Notes: a model not told the origin generated them from the letters alone. A stretch of 64,000 bases of DNA from JBEKHT01 sp050012135 (GCA_050012135.1 JBEKHT010000006.1:14564-78563); one strand, 5' to 3'. Counted from the stretch's first letter, positions 16,173-25,847 are shown. Translations and numbers: made by a program.

Positions 16173-17339
16173 TCAGCCGGACCTAATGATTCCTCTTGCC
16201 TCGAGTTCCTCCAACTCTTCAGGGCTGGATCCCAGCTGGCCGAGGAGCTCCCGCGTCTGAGCCCCCAGGGCAGGGGGATCTCCGAGCCGAGGCAAGCCCT
16301 CGAGATGCAGGGGAGAACCCAACGCCGCCCTGTTCTCCCGGGATGGCTCGCCCGGCGGGATCACCAGCCCGCGGGAGACCACCTGAGGATGCGCTGCCAT
16401 CTGGGGAATTGAGAGGACCGGCTCGAGGCAGGCGTCCTGCTCGCCCAGGACGCGAAACCACTCCGTTTGCGAGCGGGTAGCGAACAGCTCCGCCACCAAG
16501 GGGATCGCCTCGTAGTCAAACTGGCGGCCCAGGAGCTCGGGGTGACCGCTCGCTTCGCAAAAGGCGGACCAGAAGGGCGGTTCGAGCGCCCCGAGCGCAA
16601 GATACCCTCCGTCGGAAGTGCGGTAGACGTTGTAGCAAGGCAGGCCTCCCGCCAGCGGCATTCGCCCTCGCTCCGGAGCGGGACCACCGCGCAGGTAGCC
16701 TGAGGTAGCCATGGGCATCGCCCATGAGACTACCGCATCCAGCAGGGCGACATCCAGGTACTCTCCTCGTCCCGTGCGCTCGCGCCGCAGGAGTGCGGCC
16801 AGAATCGCGATCGCCGCCAGCATTCCTCCAGCCAGGTCGGCGATTTGGGCGCTGGGTGGAATCGGCGGACCACCCGCCGAGCCGTTGAGCCCGAGCAAGC
16901 CTCCCGCGGCAATGTAGTTTAGGTCGTGTCCGGCGCGTTGCGAGTAGGGGCCCTGCTGCCCGTAGCCCGAAAGCGAGCAGTAGATCAACCGCGGGTTCGA
17001 AGACCGAAGGTCATCGTAGCCGATTTCCCAATGGCCCACCCGACCAGGACGAAAGCCTTCCAAGAACACGTCTGCCGTCTGCACCAGTTCGAGAAGAAGC
17101 TGACGCCCGCGCGGGTTGCGGTAGTTCAGGGCGACACTCTTTTTCCCCCGATTGACCGAGGCAAAGAGCGCGTCCCCTCCAATCTCAGGAGGCAGGTAGC
17201 GCGAGTAATCGCCAATGCGGGGTGTCTCGACCTTGATTACCTCCGCGCCCAAGTGCGCGAGGAGCAAGCTGCAGTACGGCCCCGGCAGCAGCCGAGTGAG
17301 ATCCAATACGCGGATGTCGCTGAGAGGCGTCTGGCTCAT
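16173..17339 (-). CDS. CaiB/BaiF family CoA transferase, AMACR-like
   Basis: A 388-residue family III CoA transferase or racemase. It opens with LSDIRVLDLTRLLPGPYCS and GAEVIKVE, the usual CoA-binding fold start. The catalytic aspartate region AGHDLNYIAAGGLLG matches the alpha-methylacyl-CoA racemase subgroup, where a GHD-x-NY motif is typical. GRGEYLDVALLDA is the second conserved block. The start at 17339 has GGAGGAGG upstream; the ORF extends further but without family similarity. The 3' end converges with the M32 gene. The substrate cannot be told from sequence, because racemase and transferase members are hard to separate. Confidence 0.85.
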   Translation of the reverse strand: MSQTPLSDIRVLDLTRLLPGPYCSLLLAHLGAEVIKVETPRIGDYSRYLPPEIGGDALFASVNRGKKSVALNYRNPRGRQLLLELVQTADVFLEGFRPGRVGHWEIGYDDLRSSNPRLIYCSLSGYGQQGPYSQRAGHDLNYIAAGGLLGLNGSAGGPPIPPSAQIADLAGGMLAAIAILAALLRRERTGRGEYLDVALLDAVVSWAMPMATSGYLRGGPAPERGRMPLAGGLPCYNVYRTSDGGYLALGALEPPFWSAFCEASGHPELLGRQFDYEAIPLVAELFATRSQTEWFRVLGEQDACLEPVLSIPQMAAHPQVVSRGLVIPPGEPSRENRAALGSPLHLEGLPRLGDPPALGAQTRELLGQLGSSPEELEELEARGIIRSG

Positions 17340-18108
17340 TGCTTCCTCCTCCACAATCCTGGCCTTCAGGAGGCATCCTATCACAGCCCCGGGAGGGCTT
17401 GCCCGCCGATCGTCTGTACGGGGAGGCTGGGCCCTCTCACCCTGCCGATGGGAAAATGGGGCCAACCGCGGAGGTCATCCTCAAGTCAACCGGGAGGGCC
17501 GCAACGGCGGCCCGGGCGGAACAGGCTGGCCGGCGGCGTTTTTCCTTGGAAGGCATGCCTTGGGCTCAAACGGGATGGCCTGCGCATGTCGGCCGCGCTC
17601 GGGGCGAACAACCGGTGAACCTTCCCCACCCCAAGCCCGAGGGGGCCTCTGCCCTGAGACGAGAGGCTCGGGATCCCACGCTCGGGGCCTACCTCGAGAT
17701 CCGTGCCAGCGGGCCAGCCTTTCCGCGAGGGCTTGCTGCCGCGAAGGCCCGATTGAAGCCCACGTCAAGTTCCGCTGGCCTTGAGGGAATCCGGGTTGAT
17801 CCAGTAGACTCCACGGTTGGTGCGAAGGGACAATCCCCCGGCGGGCAACCCGCTCCCGCGGACAGCGGGGATTCCGGATCAGCCAAGCTCCCCCAGACCA
17901 TCCCAGGGCAGTAGCCGGCCAGGACGAGGAGCAACGGGTGGGGGCAGAGGGTTGGTCCCGATCTCCGGGGCATCCGGGATCTTGAGACGATAATTGCTCG
18001 GAATCCCATGGGCTGCCAGCCGTGCCGCCGCAGGAAAGATCCGAAGCGCGACGGTCACAAGGGCGGGGGATCCATTCTCGGGCCACAGGCGCCCTGCCTG
18101 GGAGGACC
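17340..18108. other. Divergent intergenic region
   Basis: This 0.77 kb gap lies between the minus-strand CoA transferase and the plus-strand mannosidase. The ORFs in it have no recognisable protein features and no ribosome binding sites. It presumably holds both promoters, but I could not pick out a convincing one. Confidence 0.4.
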
Positions 18109-21090
18109 ATGGCTACGCTCCATCTTGTCTCTCACACACATTGGGATCGAGAATGGTACCTGACCTTCCAGCAGTTTCGGCTCAAGTTGGTCCACCTTGT
18201 GGATGGGCTGCTGGATCTCTTTCAGAAGGACCCGGACTACCGCTATTTCATGCTGGATGGACAGACGATTACGCTTGAGGATTACCTGCAGGTTCGGCCG
18301 GAGCGCCGGGGCGAACTCACGGATCTCATTCGCAGCGGTCGCCTCTTGACCGGCCCATGGTATGTCCTGCCCGATGAGTTCTTGGTGAGCCCGGAGGCGA
18401 TCGTCCGCAACCTGTTGGAGGGGGAGCGTACGGCTCGGGCCCTGGGGCCCAAGATGGAAGTTGGTTACCTGCCCGATACCTTTGGCCATATTGGTCAGAT
18501 GCCTCAGATCCTGCTCGGATTCGGAGTCCGCACGGCCTGCGTGCAAAGGGGGCTGGCGGACGAACCCTGTGAACTCTGGTGGGAGGCAGCGGGAGGGGCC
18601 CGGGTCTTCACTGCCTACTTGCGGGACGGCTACGGGAATGGCGCCGCCTTGTCCCTGGATGACCCCGAGCGCTTTGAGGCGGAGGTCCACGACCTGCAGG
18701 ATTCATTGCAGCCTCATTCCGCCGGGTCGCATCTCCTGCTCATGTTGGGAACCGACCACATGGAACCCCCCCCGCATACTTCGGAGGCCGTGGCCTCGTT
18801 TCGTTCAAGGCGGAGCGGGGAAGTCTTGGTTCACTCCTGCTTGCCCAGTTACCTCGCCGCTATCCAGGGCGACCTCGCTCGTCGGGGAGTGCAAATCCCA
18901 ATCGTGAGAGGCGAACTCCGCGAGTCAAAGCGCCATCACCTGCTTCCCGGCGTCCTGTCGGCGCGGATATGGATCAAGCAACGAAACGAGACCTGCCAGA
19001 TGCTGCTCGAGAAGTGGGCAGAACCCTGGAGCGCCTGCGCCCAATGGGCCGCGGCCTGCCTCCCTGCCCCGGGACCGGGGCTGGTCCGGCCCGCCCAGGT
19101 TCTGCACGAGGCCTGGCGCCTTCTGCTGGAGTGTCAGCCTCATGACTCCATCTGCGGCACTTCGATTGACCAGGTTCATCGAGAAATGAAACCCCGCTTC
19201 GATCAAGTGGAACAAATCGCTGAGGAGCTGGCAAGGCAGAGCCTGCAAGAGATTGCTGGGTGGGTCGACACGGCGAACCCCCCCAGGCTGGACCCCCGCG
19301 CCGCGAACCCGGCGAGCGCTGTCGTCGTCTTCAACCCAACCTCCGGCTCGGGCACCGGGGAGATCCAAGTGGAGATCATCCGACCGGAGGGACTTGGGCC
19401 GTTCGACCTGGTCGACCCAGAGGGTCAGCCGGTCCCCTTTCAAGGGGCCGAGGGGTCGGATCGGGCACTCATTGCCATGACCCTGGACCGGGAGGGATTG
19501 CGCAATGCCCTCCGCATGATTCCCGATGGTCGGATTGGTCCGATGGTGCTGCGCCGTGTCCGTTTCGAAGAGAGGGGGGCTGAGCTTCACGTCAAGGCGA
19601 CTTTGGAGGAAACGGGGCAGCCCGACCTCACGGCTTGGCGCGAGGGTCAGCGCAGGCTCACTGAATATCTGCAGCGACAGGACCTCAGAACCTTTGTGGT
19701 CGAAGCTCGATCTGCCTCTGCCACCCGGGTGACCTTCCTGGCCGAGGGGGTTCCCGGATTTGGGTACAAGGCGTTTTGGGTGCAGCCGAAACAGGAAGAT
19801 AGACCGCGGCCTCATTCCGGTCCCGCTCGTCCGCTAATCGGGATGGCCTTGCCTGCAATGCAACGGCTTCTTCGGATTCCTGGGGTCGGACGGATCCTCT
19901 CCGCCTCCCGCGGGCCGGTCCCTTCGAGAACCAGGTCGCAGAAGCCACCCTTCCGCGTGGAGAATGAATACCTGCGGGTCGAAGCCTCCACTCGAGACGG
20001 AACTTTCACCGTGACAGACAAGCGGATCGGGGTGGAGTACGGGGGCCTGAACCGTTTCGTGGATGGCGGCGACTGCGGCGATCTGTACGACTATTGCCCT
20101 CCGCCCCGTGACCTTCAGTGCGCCCGGAGCCGGTTCAAGTCCGCGTGGGTGGAGCGAGGAGCCGTAACCCAAACGGTCCACTTATCGCTGGATCTGTCCG
20201 TCCCGATCTCCCTGAGGGAAGACCGGAGCGGGCGCAGTCGCAAGATGACTTCCCTGGGAATCGAGGTGGAAGCGAAGTTGACCCGCGGTGTCCGCCGGGT
20301 GGATTTTCAGATCGAGGTGAACAATACCGCCTGCGATCATCGCCTCCGGGTCCACTTCCCTGCGCCTCTGAAGGCCCAGAGCGTGTTCTGCGACGGTCAC
20401 TTCGAGGTCGTGGAACGCCCCCTGGAGCTGGTGCCCAGCGATGAGTCTTGGGTGGAGCCCCCCCGGCCCGAGAAGCCGCAACGAGCTTGGACGGACATCA
20501 GCAACGGTGGCTTTGGACTCCTGCTCGCCAATCGGGGTCTCCCGGAAATCGAAGCGCGGCCTGGCCGAGACGGCAATACGGAGCTCGCGCTGACCCTGCT
20601 TCGTTGTGTCGGCTGGATGTCGCGTGACGACTTGAGCACCCGCAAGGGGCAGGCGGGTCCGAGTCTCGCCGTCCCTGAGGCCCAGCTATTGGGTCCCCAC
20701 GGATTCGAGTATTCGCTTATTCCCCATGAGGGATCTTGGCAGGCAGCATTTCCGGAGGCCGGTGCCTTTGCGGCCGGCTTGCGGGCTACCTGCACTCCCA
20801 TTCACCCCGGATCCCTGCCGTGCACGGCCAGCCTCATCCAGGTGGACGACCCTGCCTTCGTGGTGAGCGCCATCAAGCCCCCCGCGCAGGGCGAAGGCCT
20901 GGTGATCCGTGGATACAATATCGGCACGACGCCTCGCCTCGTTCGCCTCTCCTTGGGGTTCGCCTTCCACCACTGCTGGCGGAGCCGCTTGGACGAGAGC
21001 CGGGTTCAAGAGCTGGCGAAAGCCACGGATCGTTCGGTGGCTTTCGAAGCGGCCTCGCACGAGATTGTGACCTTGATCTTCAGCGACTAG
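18109..21090 (+). CDS. Alpha-mannosidase, glycoside hydrolase family 38
   Basis: A 993-residue zinc-dependent retaining alpha-mannosidase. The N-terminus has the metal-binding HTHWDREWY. GYLPDTFGHIGQMPQ holds the catalytic nucleophile aspartate, and LLLMLGTDHMEPPP and ECQPHDSICGTSIDQVH supply further conserved metal and active-site residues. The rest is the beta-sandwich half of GH38 proteins. Residues of about 555-625 form a poorly conserved basic and proline-rich stretch that looks like a linker. There is no signal peptide, so a cytoplasmic role on imported manno-oligosaccharides or mannosylglycerate-like solutes is likely (inference). The ATG at 18109 has GGAGGA directly upstream. No sugar transporter is adjacent. 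Confidence 0.93.
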   Translation: MATLHLVSHTHWDREWYLTFQQFRLKLVHLVDGLLDLFQKDPDYRYFMLDGQTITLEDYLQVRPERRGELTDLIRSGRLLTGPWYVLPDEFLVSPEAIVRNLLEGERTARALGPKMEVGYLPDTFGHIGQMPQILLGFGVRTACVQRGLADEPCELWWEAAGGARVFTAYLRDGYGNGAALSLDDPERFEAEVHDLQDSLQPHSAGSHLLLMLGTDHMEPPPHTSEAVASFRSRRSGEVLVHSCLPSYLAAIQGDLARRGVQIPIVRGELRESKRHHLLPGVLSARIWIKQRNETCQMLLEKWAEPWSACAQWAAACLPAPGPGLVRPAQVLHEAWRLLLECQPHDSICGTSIDQVHREMKPRFDQVEQIAEELARQSLQEIAGWVDTANPPRLDPRAANPASAVVVFNPTSGSGTGEIQVEIIRPEGLGPFDLVDPEGQPVPFQGAEGSDRALIAMTLDREGLRNALRMIPDGRIGPMVLRRVRFEERGAELHVKATLEETGQPDLTAWREGQRRLTEYLQRQDLRTFVVEARSASATRVTFLAEGVPGFGYKAFWVQPKQEDRPRPHSGPARPLIGMALPAMQRLLRIPGVGRILSASRGPVPSRTRSQKPPFRVENEYLRVEASTRDGTFTVTDKRIGVEYGGLNRFVDGGDCGDLYDYCPPPRDLQCARSRFKSAWVERGAVTQTVHLSLDLSVPISLREDRSGRSRKMTSLGIEVEAKLTRGVRRVDFQIEVNNTACDHRLRVHFPAPLKAQSVFCDGHFEVVERPLELVPSDESWVEPPRPEKPQRAWTDISNGGFGLLLANRGLPEIEARPGRDGNTELALTLLRCVGWMSRDDLSTRKGQAGPSLAVPEAQLLGPHGFEYSLIPHEGSWQAAFPEAGAFAAGLRATCTPIHPGSLPCTASLIQVDDPAFVVSAIKPPAQGEGLVIRGYNIGTTPRLVRLSLGFAFHHCWRSRLDESRVQELAKATDRSVAFEAASHEIVTLIFSD

Positions 21091-21135
21091 CTCGTCCGCG
21101 GGACCCGTGCCCCAAAGCCCCCGCGGGGTTTCGAC

Positions 21136-22692
21136 CTACCCATTGAGGATACTGTCCGGGAGGAAAACGCGGATTGCGGCCTCTCCGTTGACGGGGCACT
21201 TGTATTCGCAAATTCCACAGCCGATGCAGCGGTCGCGCAGGACTTGGGGTCTCTGGATGACGGCGGTAGTCCCGTCGGCGCGGGTCACCTCCGCCGTCTC
21301 GAGCACCACGGCCTTGTCCGGAATGGGGCACATTTCCTGACAGACGATGCAGTCCATTCCGTCCGCCCAGGCGATGCATCGATTCTGGTCAATGTAGGCC
21401 GAGCCGATCACCGCGGCTCGCTTTTCGTCGAGCGAAAGGGCAGGGATCGCCTGGACGGGACAGGCCTGGCCACAAGCGTTGCAGGAGTAGTCGCAAAACC
21501 CCAGACGGGGGATGAGGACCGGGGTCCAGAATCCATCCAGCCCGGCTTGGGCGAGGGCGGGGTGGATCGCGCCGGTCGGACAGGTGCGCGAGCAGATCGC
21601 GCAACGAATGCAGCGCTCGAGAAGGGTCGCTTCATCCACGCCGGGAGGTCGGATGCGGTGAGCCGCAGGTGGCCTCGTCACGGACTCGGCATTCAGCAGG
21701 CTCACCCAGGCCACCGCTGCCCCCAGGCTGAGGAGCACCTCTCTTCGCTTTGGGTCGTACCCTTGCCATGGACTGATCGACAGGTCGGGTGTGAACTGGA
21801 TTCCGGAACGAGGGCACGCGGCAAGGCATTCCAAGCACATGGTGCATTCGGAGGGATCGCTGCTAAAGTTGCGCTGGGGGTCGATCGTGCCCGTCGGGCA
21901 GACCCGGGCGCAAGCCGCGCACTGGTTGCACTCGCCGCTCACCGTGCGCCGCACCAGGGACACCTTTGCCAGAAGCCCGAGCAATCCGCCCAGCGGACAA
22001 AGGTAGCGGCACCAGAAGCGATGAGCGACGGTGTTGAGGCCGACAATGGCAGCGAACACTCCGGCGAAAAGAAGCACATCCGCCGCCGCTGTCGGTGTGA
22101 CCGGAAGAATCACAGGCCGGACCAGGCTGTCCAAGGCCGAGAGGGGCGCTTGAAAGAAGGGCAGCGGATAGAGAGCGGCCTCCAGCCCCGTGACAAGGCG
22201 GTCCAGAGCGGGCCAGATCGCGGTCGAGATCGTTCGGATCAGAATCGTGAGCGGGTCCAGAAAGGCGAGGGTTAGATTCCCGAGCAGGGCCGCCAGCAGA
22301 AGGGCCACCAGGAGAAGGTACTTGACGAGCCGCCACCGCTCCGCCGGCCCTTCACTGCGATGAGCCAGCGCGCGAAACGTGAAGAAATCGAGAACCGTTC
22401 CCATTGGGCAGAGCCACCCGCACCAGGCTCGTCCCACCAGCAAGGTCAGCAGCACTGTCGCAAGGCACAGCAAAAGGCCCGGCACCAAGAGCCGCCCGGC
22501 CAAGGAGGTCAGCAAAGAGGTGAGGGGATCCAGACGAATGGGGAGGTTGGCGATTTCCGGAGAGAGCAGGCCGCGTTTGGCCCCTACGATCAGGACCAGG
22601 AAGGCGAGGAAGACCGCGGCCTGAACGGCCTGCCGGAGGAGGAGCCAGTGGCGCGGTTTCCAGCGGCCCGGAGCGACCCGGCTAGGCGCCAA
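21136..22692 (-). CDS. Membrane-bound polyferredoxin, NapH/NosR-like
   Basis: A 518-residue protein with about six membrane helices in its first 240 residues and a C-terminal half full of cysteine motifs. Two membrane-edge motifs of NapH type are present, GWLCPMG and RYLCPLGG. Six clusters of the C-x2-C-x2-C-x3-CP kind or variants follow: CNQCAACARVCP, CTMCLECLAACP, CIRCAICSRTCP, CDYSCNACGQACP, a longer CIAWADGMDCIVCQEMCP, and CIGCGICEYKCP. It probably passes electrons across or along the membrane between quinol and a low-potential partner. The start overlaps the end of the DUF362 gene by 11 bases, so the two are translationally coupled. The redox partner is unknown. Confidence 0.87.
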   Translation of the reverse strand: MAPSRVAPGRWKPRHWLLLRQAVQAAVFLAFLVLIVGAKRGLLSPEIANLPIRLDPLTSLLTSLAGRLLVPGLLLCLATVLLTLLVGRAWCGWLCPMGTVLDFFTFRALAHRSEGPAERWRLVKYLLLVALLLAALLGNLTLAFLDPLTILIRTISTAIWPALDRLVTGLEAALYPLPFFQAPLSALDSLVRPVILPVTPTAAADVLLFAGVFAAIVGLNTVAHRFWCRYLCPLGGLLGLLAKVSLVRRTVSGECNQCAACARVCPTGTIDPQRNFSSDPSECTMCLECLAACPRSGIQFTPDLSISPWQGYDPKRREVLLSLGAAVAWVSLLNAESVTRPPAAHRIRPPGVDEATLLERCIRCAICSRTCPTGAIHPALAQAGLDGFWTPVLIPRLGFCDYSCNACGQACPVQAIPALSLDEKRAAVIGSAYIDQNRCIAWADGMDCIVCQEMCPIPDKAVVLETAEVTRADGTTAVIQRPQVLRDRCIGCGICEYKCPVNGEAAIRVFLPDSILNG

Positions 22693-23728
22693 CCGAGATC
22701 TCCTCGATCCTCAGGCTCGCCAGGTCGCTGCGACCCAGCCCCATGGCTTCGGCGGCGTCAATCCCTTCGTAGGCCCGAACATGGGCCAAGGCCTCCGCGG
22801 GCAGACCAAACAGGTTCGCTGCGTAGGTGTCTGCCGCCACGATGTCGGCGCTCATGATTACGGTGTTCAATTCGCGCACATCCGCGAGGTCTCCCCCCGT
22901 CGGCCCGTGCTTGACCAGGATTCTCACCGCATCGATCACGGTGAGCGAGGGGCGGAGATGGCTGGCAAGGTCGGCCAGCTTTTGGCCCAGGTTGAAATGC
23001 ATCACGGGTCGATTCAATATGGCTCCCATCAGATTCTTCATGCCCAAAGTCAGGCCGGCCAGGTCGTGCTCTTTGGCGATGGGTACATTGATCAGCACGT
23101 CGGCTTTCAGGATGTCGTCAAAGATCTGGCAGGAGTGCAGGTCTTTGGCGGCGGGCAGATCGACCTGGACGAACTTGTAGGCGGGCATGTATTCCATCTC
23201 GCCTCCGGCCGCCTTCACTTGGTCTAGGATTCCGCTCGTGGGATAGGCCGTTAAAGCGTCGCTGGCAAAGGGGAAGTCCATGACTCGAACCCGCGAAGCG
23301 CCTGCGGCAAGGCACTGTCGGACGAGCTCCCCGACCACCCACGGGTTGGTGGTGGCGGCGTACTCGTAGGTATGTGCCACGCAAATGTTGGGCTTGATGA
23401 TTACGTTCGCGCCGGGACGGACGAAGCGACCGACCCCTCCGAGCGCGGAGAGCGCCCGCTGCACCATCGCCTCCGGCGTGCCGCCTCGGGCAACGACAAG
23501 GTCGGGCAGGGGAACGGAGGTGGCGGTCGCTGGAACCGGAGAAGGGACTGGGGAGGGAGTGACGCCGGCCAGGCTGGCCAAGGAGGCGGTAGGTGCTGGG
23601 CCAACGGCCGTGGGTGAAGGCGAGGGGGTGACCGCCTCTAGGGCGCTGCCCATTCTCGAGCAGGCGGCGCTGCCGACCCCGAGTGCCAGGAGGCGCAGAA
23701 AAGTTCGACGTGGTATTGATGTGGGCAT
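22682..23728 (-). CDS. Exported DUF362 protein with a Tat-like lipoprotein signal
   Basis: A 348-residue protein with an N-terminal PRRTFLRLLALGVGSAAC. The twin arginine, hydrophobic stretch and cysteine suggest Tat export and lipid anchoring. A Pro/Ser/Thr-rich linker (about 30-72) follows. The mature part is a DUF362 domain with GANVIIKPNICVAH, INVPIAKEHDLAGLTLGMKN and a later ADTYAANLFG, as in the family. DUF362 proteins are often found with ferredoxin domains and have no settled function. Translational coupling to the polyferredoxin downstream suggests one extracytoplasmic redox module. The ATG at 23728 has GGAGG five bases upstream, better than the TTG at 23740. Confidence 0.85.
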   Translation of the reverse strand: MPTSIPRRTFLRLLALGVGSAACSRMGSALEAVTPSPSPTAVGPAPTASLASLAGVTPSPVPSPVPATATSVPLPDLVVARGGTPEAMVQRALSALGGVGRFVRPGANVIIKPNICVAHTYEYAATTNPWVVGELVRQCLAAGASRVRVMDFPFASDALTAYPTSGILDQVKAAGGEMEYMPAYKFVQVDLPAAKDLHSCQIFDDILKADVLINVPIAKEHDLAGLTLGMKNLMGAILNRPVMHFNLGQKLADLASHLRPSLTVIDAVRILVKHGPTGGDLADVRELNTVIMSADIVAADTYAANLFGLPAEALAHVRAYEGIDAAEAMGLGRSDLASLRIEEISVGA

Positions 23729-24117
23729 CCTTGCCTCCAATCTCTCGCCCGCCCAGGTCAGGCCTCGCCCAACGAGCCCGATGGGCTGATTATCCGGGGA
23801 AAGGTGCTGGCGAACAAGTTGCGAATCTCACCTTCGGATGAGGAGGATGCTCGGCCAGTGCCGCCCAGGGAAAGAGCTGCTGCTGAGTTTCGAGTCTCTC
23901 GAGGCGGGCAGGAGGATCCTGGCAGGGTCCCGTTTCCTTGTTTCTTGCGACTCCAGCGGGTTTCCTGGTGGGATTTCCTGGGGGCAAAAGATCTTGGCAA
24001 GGGGTATGCAAGGTGGTCTTCTCGCGGGGTGCGGAATCTTCGGAGGCCAATAATTGCAGTGGGAGTACTGTTTCCCTGCGTCCCTGCAAATTGTAATGAC
24101 CCATGGGACCAGCATTG

Positions 24118-24146
24118 TATAATGCGGAGTGCCTGCTCTGGCAGGC
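24118..24146 (+). promoter_or_regulatory. -10 box and short leader hairpin before the GTPase operon
   Basis: A perfect TATAAT lies at 24118-24123. Just beyond it GCCTGC (24131-24136) and GCAGGC (24141-24146) form a hairpin, extended by one T-A pair, that ends 10 bases before the start codon. The -35 is weak. The hairpin at the 5' end of the mRNA may control translation. Confidence 0.5.
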
Positions 24147-24156
24147 AGGCTTTGCC

Positions 24157-25059
24157 ATGCCAAGCATCCTCCAGCGCCTTTTCCCCAGACGATCGCAGAA
24201 GAAGTCCGCGGATCCTGTGCGCCCGACGGCCGAGGCGGTGACCATCCGCATTCCCTCAGCCACCATCGCGTGGCCGGGCGTTTCCGGGCAGGCCAAGACC
24301 GCAGAGGGAATGCTGCGCGAGGAGACAGGGCCGGATTCGTCTGCCTCCGACTCCCTCCGGGGGGAGGACCCCATGCCCATTTCCGCATCGTCCCAGATCC
24401 CGCTGGGCAAGTCTGGCGAACGCGCAGAGCCCACGATCCTCTCCAGCCGGAGCGCAGCTCTCGCCGGAGCACGCGACTATCTGGAGAAGGTCCAGATCAA
24501 GATCAACAAGCTGGCGGAGGAATTCGCTTCGGGTTCCGTGAATCGATTGCAGTTTCAAGAACTCTACGCTCACTACCAGCAGGAGAAACAGGCCGTCGAA
24601 ACCTGGATGGAGAATACAGCGGGTTCCGAGGACTGGCATGCGGCGGCCTTGGAAGGCAAGAGCATTCTCATCCGACGGCAGCATACCGCGCGTGTCTTGG
24701 GCTACGCCATCTACGAGAATGAGACGGGAATGCCCTTGCGAACCATCGGGAAATTCGAGATTGATCCAGAAATGGTTGTCCCCATGCTCTCTTCCTATCG
24801 CTCCGCCACGAAAGAAATATTCGGAGCGGGGATGCGTTCCACCCTCATTGAGGGCGGACAGTGGCTTTGCTTCGTGACCGGCGACTTCACCACGCTCATG
24901 GCCCTCTTCAGCAACGAACCTGCCGGGAAGCAGCTCCAGACACTCGAGGAGATCCATCGGCTGTTTGAGAGAGCCAATCGCTACCTTCTCCATCGACAGC
25001 CGGTGGATGCGGAAGCGCTCGTCCTTCCACACATGTTCTACCTCGACGCGCCGCACTAG
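24157..25059 (+). CDS. Unknown protein, possible partner of the Rab-like GTPase
   Basis: A 300-residue soluble protein that I do not recognise with certainty. Residues 1-85 are low-complexity and probably disordered. Residues 85-140 form an amphipathic helical stretch with SSRSAALAGARDYLEKVQIKINKL. The C-terminal 140 residues look like a compact alpha/beta domain. The pattern includes ARVLGYAIYENETG, a middle helix SSYRSATKEIFG, strands around STLIEGGQWLCFVTGDFTTLMALF and a last helix QTLEEIHRLFERANRYLL. This resembles longin or roadblock-like domains that bind small GTPases (inference from shape only). The gene ends 20 bases before a Rab-like GTPase. The start at 24157 lies downstream of the -10 box; the earlier in-frame ATG at 24103 does not. 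Confidence 0.6.
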   Translation: MPSILQRLFPRRSQKKSADPVRPTAEAVTIRIPSATIAWPGVSGQAKTAEGMLREETGPDSSASDSLRGEDPMPISASSQIPLGKSGERAEPTILSSRSAALAGARDYLEKVQIKINKLAEEFASGSVNRLQFQELYAHYQQEKQAVETWMENTAGSEDWHAAALEGKSILIRRQHTARVLGYAIYENETGMPLRTIGKFEIDPEMVVPMLSSYRSATKEIFGAGMRSTLIEGGQWLCFVTGDFTTLMALFSNEPAGKQLQTLEEIHRLFERANRYLLHRQPVDAEALVLPHMFYLDAPH

Positions 25060-25079
25060 GCCGGAATCCCGGGGCGCAG

Positions 25080-25625
25080 ATGACATCCCCTCGAGCCCTG
25101 AAGGTGGTGTTCGCAGGAGATGGCGAGGTTGGCAAGACCTCGCTCATTCGGCGATACTGCGATGGCAAATTCGAGATCTCGCGAATTGAAACCATCGGAG
25201 TAGATTTTCAAAGCAAGATGGTGATGCTCGCGAGCGGACCTGTGAAACTCTCCATTTGGGACATGGCAGGGCAAGAAAGGTTCCAAATCGTCCGGTCCGG
25301 ACTCTATCGAGGCAGCCGCTGCACCGCGCTGGTCTTTGATGCGACCAAGCCGGAGACCCTGGCCAACCTGAGGCGTTGGAGGGATGAGATTCTTGCGGTT
25401 GTCCCCGGCCAGAGATTCGCGGTGGTTGCCAACAAGGTAGATCTTTTGCCCAGAAATGGACGTGGGCCGCAATCCTCCTGGGATGGCCCGCCAAAGATCC
25501 CGCAGGCCCTCGACTATGCGGAATCCATGGATGCCGACTACCTGGAGACCAGCGCGCTGACGGGTGAGGGAGTGCCGAAGCTTTTTGAGACCATGGCGCG
25601 TCTGGCTCGCGGGACTCTCGGCTGA
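25080..25625 (+). CDS. Rab/Ras-like small GTPase
   Basis: A 181-residue GTP-binding protein consisting of one complete Ras-fold G domain. G1 is GDGEVGKTS (13-21), and the switch I threonine T38 is in ETIGVDF, a motif typical of eukaryotic Rabs. G3 is WDMAGQERF with the catalytic glutamine Q65, G4 is NKVD (118-121) and G5 is TSAL (157-160). An insert of about 15 residues follows G4. The C-terminus has no prenylation cysteine, so membrane attachment, if any, must come from a partner. The upstream protein with a longin-like C-terminus is the obvious candidate for a regulator or effector. The process controlled is unknown. Confidence 0.9.
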   Translation: MTSPRALKVVFAGDGEVGKTSLIRRYCDGKFEISRIETIGVDFQSKMVMLASGPVKLSIWDMAGQERFQIVRSGLYRGSRCTALVFDATKPETLANLRRWRDEILAVVPGQRFAVVANKVDLLPRNGRGPQSSWDGPPKIPQALDYAESMDADYLETSALTGEGVPKLFETMARLARGTLG

Positions 25626-25812
25626 ACCCACAAGTGCTTGTCTCGTAACCCCAACCGGACCGCCCTGCCCAGAAGGCCCCGCCTCGCCAAGCCGCACGTC
25701 GGCCTGGGACCGGATGCTTCTCGAGCCGCGCCGCGGCAGGAGGTCATTCAGACGGCTTCGAGGTAGTCCGGCCGGAGCTGACCGGGCGCTTGCCGCGCTG
25801 AGGGGTCGCCGA

Positions 25813-25841
25813 TTGACCGGGACCCACAGCCCTCCTATAAT
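25813..25841 (+). promoter_or_regulatory. Strong sigma70-type promoter for the MFS gene
   Basis: TTGACC (25813-25818), a 17-base spacer and a perfect TATAAT (25836-25841). The predicted transcription start near 25848 leaves a leader of about 220 bases before the start codon. Confidence 0.75.
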
Positions 25842-25847
25842 GTCGGG

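Noticed and set aside
17339..18021. Plus-strand ORFs in the gap before the mannosidase.
   Set aside because: Composition and lack of motifs or start signals mark them as chance frames.
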